Part shown: piece by piece, positions 6,160-10,674 of the stretch
How the letters are laid out: every line of letters begins with the position of its first letter
Position numbering within the stretch: position 1 is the first letter of the stretch
NCBI RefSeq assembly: GCF_000499385.1
Contig: NW_013654435.1
Span: forward strand, 12,501-23,174
Source of the DNA: Eimeria necatrix
Taxonomy: Eukaryota > Apicomplexa > Conoidasida > Eucoccidiorida > Eimeriidae
DNA length: 10,674 nucleotides
Direction of reading: 5' to 3'
Made by a program: the position numbers and the translations under genes
Notes under the pieces: model-generated
What the model saw: the letters and a program-made list of their open reading frames with translations, nothing else
Database searches by the model: none
Told to the model about the DNA's origin: nothing

Positions 6160-6590
6160 AGCCAGCTGCAGCTGGAGAGCTAGGCCCAGCTAGCTAGCTG
6201 GCTAGCTGTAGCTAGTGAGCGCGAGGAGAGCTAGCTGGCTAGCTAGAGCCAGCTAGCTGGATAGCTAGAGCCAGCTAGCTGGATAGCTAGAGCCAGCTAG
6301 CCGGCAAGCTGGAGCTAGCTAGCGTGAGTAGAGCTGGCTGGCTAGCTAGGGCTAGCTAGCTGGCTAGCTAGAACTAGCTAGCGTGAATAGAGCTAGGTGG
6401 CTAGCTAGAGCTAGCTAGCTAGCTGGCTAGAGGTAGCTAGCTGGCTAGCTAGAGCTAGCTAGGTGTCTCGCTGGGGCTAGCTGAACAGCTAGCTTGCTGG
6501 CTAGCTAGGACTAGCTGGCTAGCTAGGGCCAGCTAGCCGTCTCACTGCAGCTAGCTGCCTGGCTAGCTACAGCTAGCTACGCGAGCTGGG
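6160..6590. repeat. GCTAGC satellite array 2 (about 20-22 bp and longer units)
   Basis: Units such as GCTAGAGCCAGCTAGCTGG repeat with a 22-bp step around 6242-6305. A longer block including AGCTAGCGTGA(G/A)TAGAGCT occurs near 6312 and 6374, about 63 bases apart. TGGCTAGCT, the reverse complement of AGCTAGCCA from array 1, is frequent here, so the dominant unit seems to be in the opposite orientation. Confidence 0.8.
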
Positions 6591-6831
6591 CGCGCTGGTT
6601 TACATCACAAGTGGCGGCTGTTGACAAAGGCTGGCAGCTGCAGCAGCCACTTTTGCTGCTGCTCTGCGCAGCTGCTGCTGCAGTGCATCCGCTGCTGCAG
6701 CAGCAGCCCCGTGCTGCTGAACTTGGACTGTGCTGCAGCGCCTTGTGGGATTAAGTTTTGCTGCTGTTGCTGCAGCAGCTTCTGCCTTTGCTGCTTCTGC
6801 TGCTTCTCCTTTTTGGCATTTCAGAGGACCA
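6591..6831. other. CTG-rich intergenic sequence, no convincing gene
   Basis: CTGCTG-type tracts give Cys/Leu readings on the plus strand and an Ala-rich 93-codon reading on the minus strand (6600-6881) that has no ATG start and runs through the hairpin at 6832. I do not support a gene here. Confidence 0.35.
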
Positions 6832-6885
6832 GATTTTGCTGCTTCAAAGAAAGGGTTTGAAGCCTTTCTTTGAAGCAGCAAAATC
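6832..6885. repeat. Perfect 23-bp stem, 8-base loop hairpin
   Basis: The left arm 6832-6854 (starts GATTTTGCTGCTTC, ends AAGAAAGG) is the exact reverse complement of 6863-6885, with loop GTTTGAAG. There are no mismatches. It stands alone, is not part of the neighbouring satellites, and has mixed base composition. Confidence 0.85.
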
Positions 6886-6948
6886 CAACAAAAGAAGAGA
6901 AAAAAGAAAAGGAAGAAAACCGCGGGAAGCAGCAGCCGGTCGTTAATT

Positions 6949-6950
<2 letters not shown>

Positions 6951-7019
<69 letters not shown>
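6951..7019. repeat. Pure (GCA)23 microsatellite
   Basis: Sixty-nine uninterrupted bases of GCA/CAG. One plus-strand frame reads poly-Gln followed by PAHITQLGSGSLDRS and a stop, but has no identifiable start. It is the longest pure tract in the window and lies outside any supported gene. Confidence 0.95.
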
Positions 7020-7021
<2 letters not shown>

Positions 7022-7488
7022 CAGCTCACATTACGCAACTTGGCAGTGGATCGCTAGATCGAAGTGTAGCACGAACTTGACTTCGATTTTTTATTCTTTT
7101 AATTTCTGAAATGATTAGCTTCGAATTAGAGGCCTATAAACTCGATTTTAGGGTGTACAGACACTGCAGAAATGTGCAGCTTCACGCGAGAAGTGCAGCC
7201 GTCCCAGAAATACTTCTTTTTGATTTCTGCAAACTGAGCTTTCTGGGTCAGTAATAGAACACGGGCTTCAATTTAGGAAAAGAATGTTGCTGCAATTCTC
7301 CTTTTTTTTCGTCTTTTTGTGGAATTTTTGAAGAGAATTCAAAAACAGTGGCTAATTGCGAGTTTCTGAATAGTCTCCTGACAGTGGAAACTCTTTTGCA
7401 GAATTTTTTGCACAACAAGGGACCTTAATGGATATCTGTTTGGCTATAAAGGCACTCAGTGAAATTTCCAGAAAAAGAAATTAAAAAC
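7020..7488. other. Intergenic, no gene seen
   Basis: Mixed AT-rich single-copy-looking DNA. It contains a GGGTGTACAGACAC element at 7151-7164 related to the palindrome half site. No protein-like frame was found on either strand. Confidence 0.35.
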
Positions 7489-7614
7489 TCATAAGAAAGC
7501 GCACTGAGGAGCAATCTGCATGCAACAAGGCTTCTTGCTGCAGGCAGCACTGGAAGACAACTTGCAAGACTTGGCAGAACGGCCACTTCTGAGTGGCGTT
7601 TTGGATGAAAAATA
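7489..7614 (-). CDS. Candidate terminal exon, Ser/Cys/Lys-rich
   Basis: On the minus strand, TATATTTAG ends at 7615. From 7614, phase 0 gives 41 codons, including SSKTPLRSGRSAKSCKL and KKPCCMQIAPQC, then TGA at 7489. It is Ser/Lys/Cys-rich and unlike the AT-driven alternatives. The phase agrees with the end of the exon candidate at 7838-7941, so both may belong to one gene. No family is recognised. Confidence 0.3.
   Translation of the reverse strand, partial: YFSSKTPLRSGRSAKSCKLSSSAACSKKPCCMQIAPQCAFL
7517..7524. promoter_or_regulatory. TGCATGCA motif
   Basis: The third exact copy of the AP2-type motif. It overlaps the candidate exon at 7489-7614, where it encodes part of CMQ, so it may be incidental. 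Confidence 0.15.
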
Positions 7615-7837
7615 CTAAATATAGTTTTGAAAATAAAAATATAATTATTTGGTGCTTTATATATGGACATTGCCCGTTAATTATTGCTTGGTTCGGGACC
7701 TGCTCGCGGCTGTCACGCTTATTGTGGCTCCTCCTATCCCGAAAGTCCGTATGTTTCTTCGTGCCCGCATGTAAACATAGAAGTCTACAAATATATAAAT
7801 ATGCAAATAAATTTGCAAATATAATTAAATGGGATAC

Positions 7838-7941
7838 AGAGAAGTTGTAGTCAAGTGAGTGTCGATTTCGGCGGCAGCGAAGCCCGGACTTGATGGGCTC
7901 TTCAGCTTTCCGCTTCGCGCATTCCTCTTTCAACCGAAATA
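7838..7941 (-). CDS. Candidate internal exon, basic/charged
   Basis: On the minus strand, GATTTATTTGCAG ends at 7942, closely matching the acceptor before the left-end exon. The following 104 bases give two split bases and 34 codons, reading LKEECAKRKAEEPIKSG, then LRCRRNRHSLDYNFS, to a possible donor GTATCC at 7837. It ends in phase 0, compatible with 7489-7614. The charged, GC-rich sequence stands out from the AT-rich surroundings. The donor is weak and the family unknown. Confidence 0.4.
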
Positions 7942-7991
7942 CTGCAAATAAATCCGAGATTTATACTTTGGTTTGAAATCAATGAATGAAA

Positions 7992-8135
7992 TTAATGAAA
8001 TAAAGTCAAGGGAAACAGTTTGATTGCCAAAGTAGCCGCCTTCCAGCAGGCATACCACCCTGGCCTCTCGAAGCAGTCCCACCCAGTCGGCGCAGCGTCA
8101 ACGCTGTTGGCCATTGTGCTCGGGTGAAACTTCAT
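7992..8135 (-). CDS. Small ORF or first exon, 47 codons, Trp/Cys-rich
   Basis: Two in-frame ATGs (8135 and 8114, both with a purine at -3) open a frame reading MANSVDAAPTGWDC, then FERPGWYACWKAATLAIK, ending TAA at 7992. The GC-rich, Trp/Cys-containing middle looks like real protein, and the last dozen codons run into AT-rich, intron-like DNA. It may therefore be a first exon with a donor around GTATGC (about 8054) spliced to the acceptor at 7942. That join gives only a short continuation, ISVERGMREAES, before a stop, and is out of frame with the charged exon. An unspliced 47- or 40-residue protein is the other option. No family is recognised. Confidence 0.35.
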   Translation of the reverse strand: MKFHPSTMANSVDAAPTGWDCFERPGWYACWKAATLAIKLFPLTLFH

Positions 8136-8551
8136 TTCGAAGAATAAAATTATATTTCAGACAAAACAGACACAAAATGCAACTTTAATTTGCGCAAATT
8201 GAGCTCCAGAGTGGCAGCGTTTCTGCAAATCTGGTGGCAGCCGCAGGCTCGATGCAGGTCTGTTGGTCCAGCCGCCGTGCCAGCTGATGTCGCTGGTGGC
8301 TTTTCTCCGGAATCTGCCGACTTAAACTTTTATTTTCTCGAGTTTTAGCAATCCTAATGTTTTAAAGTGAGGCGTGGACGCTGTGTAGCCCCCAGACAGC
8401 GTAGATGCTCTCCATTCGCGTTGGAGGTCAAGTTCAGATTTGGCGGCGCGGCTGCCTGTTGCTGCGTGGATCTCCGCGTTGAGTGTCCTTCTGCAGGCAT
8501 TTTCGATTTAAAACATTCCAAGTTGAACTTGAAAAGAATTTGGAAGCAGCG
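8136..8551. promoter_or_regulatory. Shared upstream region between divergent coding starts
   Basis: This sequence separates the minus-strand small ORF from the plus-strand four-membrane-segment gene, so it probably holds both promoters. I see no TATA-like or named motif that I would defend. The frame of the downstream gene stays open upstream to 8483 without another ATG. Confidence 0.35.
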
Positions 8552-9367
8552 ATGGGCCACTCGGCGGGCGGGATGCTGCAGAAGGCGCCGTGGCACCAGT
8601 TCTTCTCGAACCACCCCAGGAAGCTGGCGCTGCGCTCGCGGCTGCTGCTGCTGCTGGACTGCGCCATTTTGGGGCTAATATGTGCCTCTTTGACGGGTCC
8701 TTGGTACCGGCAGGACTGGAGAGTGGCCAATGGCGAGATTCTTTCGTGGACTCTGCACCTGAGCAGGGCCAAGTTCAGCGTGGACTGCTCTTCAGACTCT
8801 CCGGAGTTTCTGGAACTCTGCCAAATCCTGTACGGCCGCATGGCCGGGGACTTGCGGGCAGTCACGCGTTCAATTTGCAGCGCCGGGCGCAAAGTGCAGG
8901 ACACAGACCTGCAGGCTTTGCTGCAGGAAACCTGCAGCGACATGAAGCTCATAGAGAAGCTCTCCGTGGCCTCTGGGATTTTGGTGGGGTTGTGTTTATG
9001 TTTTTCGGCCTTTAGTGTTATTTCTTTTTTGCTGCACTGGGGCTCGGGCTTTCGCAACCGCAGGGCGTGGCGGGCCAGCTTTGGCTGCCGGCTGCTGGCC
9101 TGGCTGGCCGCAGCCTTTGCCTGCATTTCCTACAGCGCAGCAGTCCTCAACGTTGAAGATCTTTTTCACTTCCAGCCCCCCCTAAATGTGGCTTTTGACC
9201 CTGCCCACGTAGAGCCTGTTTCCCACGAGTTGCTCTACGGATTCATCTTAGCCATTTTCACCGCTGCCTTCACCACGCTTTACCTCCCTTTTTGGTGGAA
9301 AGCTGCGCCTTACGACCCAGACCCTTACTTTTTAGAGCCCGCAGCAATGCGTCGAGGCTTTGTTTGA
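8552..9367 (+). CDS. Four-transmembrane protein with claudin-like topology, function unknown
   Basis: An intron-free 271-residue frame starts at ATG 8552 in good context (GCAGCGATGG) and ends at TGA 9365-9367. Hydrophobic segments lie at about 29-48, 137-162, 178-199 and 227-247, with a basic N-terminus (HPRKLALRSR). That predicts cytosolic ends, one large first loop of about 88 residues and a smaller second loop. The first loop begins TGPWYRQDW and has four Cys (about 79, 90, 109, 128), reminiscent of the W...W-C-C signature of claudin/PMP22 loops. The tail is short (AAPYDPDPYF then LEPAAMRRGFV). Apicomplexans have a claudin-like microneme protein (CLAMP) of similar topology, but I cannot show homology to it. 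Coding quality is high: GC-rich third positions and no repeats. The gene itself is confident, the family is not. Confidence 0.85.
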   Translation: MGHSAGGMLQKAPWHQFFSNHPRKLALRSRLLLLLDCAILGLICASLTGPWYRQDWRVANGEILSWTLHLSRAKFSVDCSSDSPEFLELCQILYGRMAGDLRAVTRSICSAGRKVQDTDLQALLQETCSDMKLIEKLSVASGILVGLCLCFSAFSVISFLLHWGSGFRNRRAWRASFGCRLLAWLAAAFACISYSAAVLNVEDLFHFQPPLNVAFDPAHVEPVSHELLYGFILAIFTAAFTTLYLPFWWKAAPYDPDPYFLEPAAMRRGFV

Positions 9368-9532
9368 TCTTTTCTGTTTATTATTTCCTTTTTTCCGCGA
9401 AAAGTCCGGAGAAAAGCAGAAGTCTTTGATCCTGCAAAGACTTGCACTTGCACGGAGCTTCAGTGGCTCCCCCAATTCTGTCGAAATGCGCCGTTGGCGC
9501 TGTGGATTTGATTTTGTGCATTCATTTGCAAA
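9368..9532 (+). other. 3' UTR region of the four-membrane-segment gene
   Basis: A T-rich start follows the stop codon, then mixed sequence. No coding frame is supported. It leads into the hairpin with polyadenylation-like signals at 9533-9590. Confidence 0.4.
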
Positions 9533-9590
9533 GTATCAACAATGTTTTTTAAATAAATTTCCAATTTATTTAAAAAGGCATAGTTGATAC
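9533..9590. terminator. AT hairpin with AATAAA on both strands between convergent genes
   Basis: GTATCAAC (9533-9540) pairs with GTTGATAC (9583-9590), and TTTTTAAATAAATT (9546-9559) pairs with 9563-9576 across a 3-base loop. AATAAA lies at 9552-9557 on the plus strand and at 9570-9565 on the minus strand. It sits between the stop of the plus gene (9367) and the end of the minus ORF (9618), so it could serve as a two-way 3' end signal. Apicomplexan polyadenylation signals are loosely defined, so the role is inferred. Confidence 0.5.
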
Positions 9591-9617
9591 CGCTTTAATT
9601 CAAGGCTACATCGCGCT

Positions 9618-9821
9618 TCACCTAAGAAAGGCGAAAGCTTGTTCCAGTGTTGAGGGGCTGTTTTGACTCGCCACGATCAGCAGTTCGAGAGCCTTAAAGA
9701 CCAGTAATTCAATTCTATAACAACTGGCTTCTCCCTTTTGGAGGTCTGCTGCCCAAAAAAGAGTGAAAAGCTGCACAAATGCAGCAGAAAGCTCTTGAAA
9801 CAAACCGCTACACGACAGCAT
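9618..9821 (-). CDS. Small helical ORF of unknown function
   Basis: Sixty-seven codons from ATG 9821 to TGA 9618, with in-frame stops just upstream. The sequence (FQELSAAFVQLFTLFWAADL, then YRIELLVFKALELLIVASQN, then TLEQAFAFLR) has regular hydrophobic spacing typical of amphipathic helices and looks coding in codon choice. The start context is weak (T at -3). It may be a short gene, or an exon of a gene that also includes the upstream segment at 9884-10162, although no good splice pair joining them was found. Confidence 0.35.
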   Translation of the reverse strand: MLSCSGLFQELSAAFVQLFTLFWAADLQKGEASCYRIELLVFKALELLIVASQNSPSTLEQAFAFLR

Positions 9822-9883
9822 GGAGTTAAGGGGAATTCACATCTTTGTCCAGCGCTGCTATAAAGCCACCGTATTCCACAGTT

Positions 9884-10162
9884 TTAGTCCGCAAACATGT
9901 GCAAAACGAGTTCAGTGAAGGCGCGCTGAATGTGCTGGCTCTCCACAGAGCACTTCTTGCGGAAATGTGACGCCAGCAAAAGACTTTCTGAGACCACTCT
10001 TGCTTTAATATTAGCCTGGAGCCGAGGAAAGCTTGGCTTTTTGGGAGTAACTTTGGCCCAGGAGTCTGTGTCGTCTACACTGAGAGTGGAGTGAACCCAA
10101 AGAGCTTCATATCCGCGGCACTGCGGGCAACTCAGCACTTGTTGAGCCGCAGCAGCGCTCGC
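9884..10162 (-). CDS. Exon ending in a histone-fold-like helix pair
   Basis: The frame is open on the minus strand from 10162 (just after a TAG that could be an acceptor TTAG) to TAA at 9886-9884, with no clear ATG. Acceptor-like AGs also occur at 10121 and at 10080 (CACTCTCAG). The C-terminal part reads KARVVSESLLLASHF then RKKCSVESQHIQRAFTELV, then LHMFAD. The pattern of a long helix, a basic turn with RK and V, and a helix with H/D-I-x-x-A matches the second half of histone folds. Small centromere proteins such as CENP-W have a comparable KC-x-V-x4-H segment. Preceding TPKKPSFPRL is basic. The match is by eye and covers only about 40 residues, so the family call is weak. Coding status is better supported than function. 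Confidence 0.4.
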   Translation of the reverse strand, partial: ASAAAAQQVLSCPQCRGYEALWVHSTLSVDDTDSWAKVTPKKPSFPRLQANIKARVVSESLLLASHFRKKCSVESQHIQRAFTELVLHMFAD

Positions 10163-10398
10163 CTAACCTATTTGCCCTGCATTGTGTCCTCGCGTAGCCT
10201 ATTTGCTTTGAATTGTGCATAGGATTAAGAGAGAAGTGCAACAGCAGCATCGAATTTGGTAGTAAAGCAGCAACGGCATTAACAGCAACACCGGCAACGC
10301 GGCAGGCGTTGCCCAGAAGCCCCAGTTAAACGCTACCAAAGCTGGCTTCTAAGTAATGAATAGATAAATGACTTTGTTGATCACTAACGCATCTTTTT
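10163..10398. other. Between minus-strand coding segments, no gene resolved
   Basis: Mixed sequence with scattered GCA units. A minus-strand ORF from an ATG near 10250 (47 codons, including NPMHNSKQIGYARTQC) overlaps the next exon in another frame. It could be a first exon of the downstream gene but has no strong donor. Confidence 0.3.
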
Positions 10399-10674
10399 TC
10401 AGCTTGTAGTCCAGAGAGTATGAGCAAGAGCAACGAGCCACCGGTGAGCGTTGTCGTCGCAGGGGGAAGACAAGCCCAGCTGTGCAGTGCGGCCGTGCTG
10501 CCTAGCAGAGGCCGTCTCAAGAGAACTGCAATTCTTTTTAAAATATAAATAAAGTTGTTTCTTGACTTGAAGCGCAGTTGTTGCAGTTGTAGCCACTTAC
10601 ACGAGAAGCGAGGTGGTCGTCGCTGGCCGCAGTGCATGACGACTCACCAGCCACTTGTCTGCAGCCCGAAGCTG
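10399..10674 (-). CDS. 3' end of a spliced gene entering from the right edge
   Basis: On the minus strand, the frame from the window edge (10674, reading LRAADKWLVSRHALRPATTT) is open to a consensus donor GTAAGT at 10600-10595 in phase 2. A 75-base AT-rich intron ends in AATTGCAG at 10526. The exon from 10525 continues in the matching phase as SLETASARQHGRTAQLGL, then SSPCDDNAHRWLVALAHTLW, and stops at TGA 10401-10399. Matching phase, good splice sites and similar composition on both sides support the join. The protein family is not recognised from these roughly 66 residues, and the N-terminus is outside the window. An unspliced 103-codon frame from ATG 10637 also exists but runs through the intron. 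Confidence 0.5.

Noticed and set aside
6600..6881. Ala-rich minus-strand ORF
   Set aside because: No ATG start, built from CTG tracts, and one end lies inside the perfect hairpin.
7660..7750. tRNA gene or mitochondrial rRNA/protein fragment in the GGTTCGGG region
   Set aside because: No cloverleaf with acceptor and T arms could be drawn on either strand, and no cox or cob-like protein sequence was seen.
8483..8551. Extension of the four-span protein by 23 residues upstream
   Set aside because: The extension has no ATG (it would begin at GTG); the ATG at 8552 has a good eukaryotic start context.
8434..9126. 230-codon minus-strand ORF opposite the four-span gene
   Set aside because: It is antisense to a clearly coding frame with four membrane segments, and its composition follows from the sense codons.
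1..10674. Mobile element, viral insertion or telomere-like AAACCCT array
   Set aside because: No transposase, reverse transcriptase, integrase or capsid-like frame, no long terminal repeats, and no telomere-type repeat run was found.

Overview
The window looks like nuclear DNA of a coccidian apicomplexan, most likely an Eimeria species. The evidence is the density of CAG/CTG trinucleotide tracts both inside and outside genes, homopolymeric alanine and glutamine runs in a predicted protein, T-rich introns with a TTTGCAG-type acceptor, and GC-rich coding sequence set in AT-rich and satellite-like DNA. The species cannot be named from the sequence alone. I see no rRNA, tRNA, CRISPR array, transposase or reverse transcriptase.

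Layout, left to right. Positions 1-1077 are the 3' part of a plus-strand, intron-rich gene: one clear cysteine/tryptophan-rich exon (417-508) between long T-rich introns, with three competing candidate terminal exons (1057, 1562, 1713). Positions 1078-2660 are non-coding or uncertain. They hold four copies of a GTGTACGTACAC palindrome, a switchable hairpin, a G/C-run repeat and CAG/CTG tracts. A 15-bp minisatellite (2666-2815) runs into the stop codon of the best large gene, a minus-strand 440-residue protein (2815-4137). That protein has a signal-peptide-like start, a divergent CRAL-TRIO/Sec14 lipid-binding domain, a poly-Q insertion and a long poly-Ala acidic tail. Positions 4138-4909 are repeat-rich flank, and 4910-5362 is an ambiguous GC-rich ORF containing perfect palindromes. 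Positions 5396-6590 are two GCTAGC-based satellite arrays flanking a spacer with another copy of the palindrome. Positions 6600-7488 hold a perfect 23-bp hairpin and a pure (GCA)23 microsatellite. Positions 7489-8135 carry several minus-strand exon-like segments that I could not join into one gene.

The right end is gene-dense and repeat-poor. A plus-strand 271-residue four-transmembrane protein with claudin-like topology lies at 8552-9367. An AT-rich hairpin with AATAAA on both strands follows at 9533-9590. Then come minus-strand coding segments: 9618-9821 (unknown), 9884-10162 (C-terminal segment resembling a histone fold), and the spliced 3' end of a gene entering from the right edge (10399-10674). 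The change from a repeat-rich to a repeat-poor segment within one window fits the segmented architecture reported for Eimeria chromosomes.

No operon-like cooperation is expected. The most unusual content is the palindrome and hairpin families and the two lipid/membrane-related genes.
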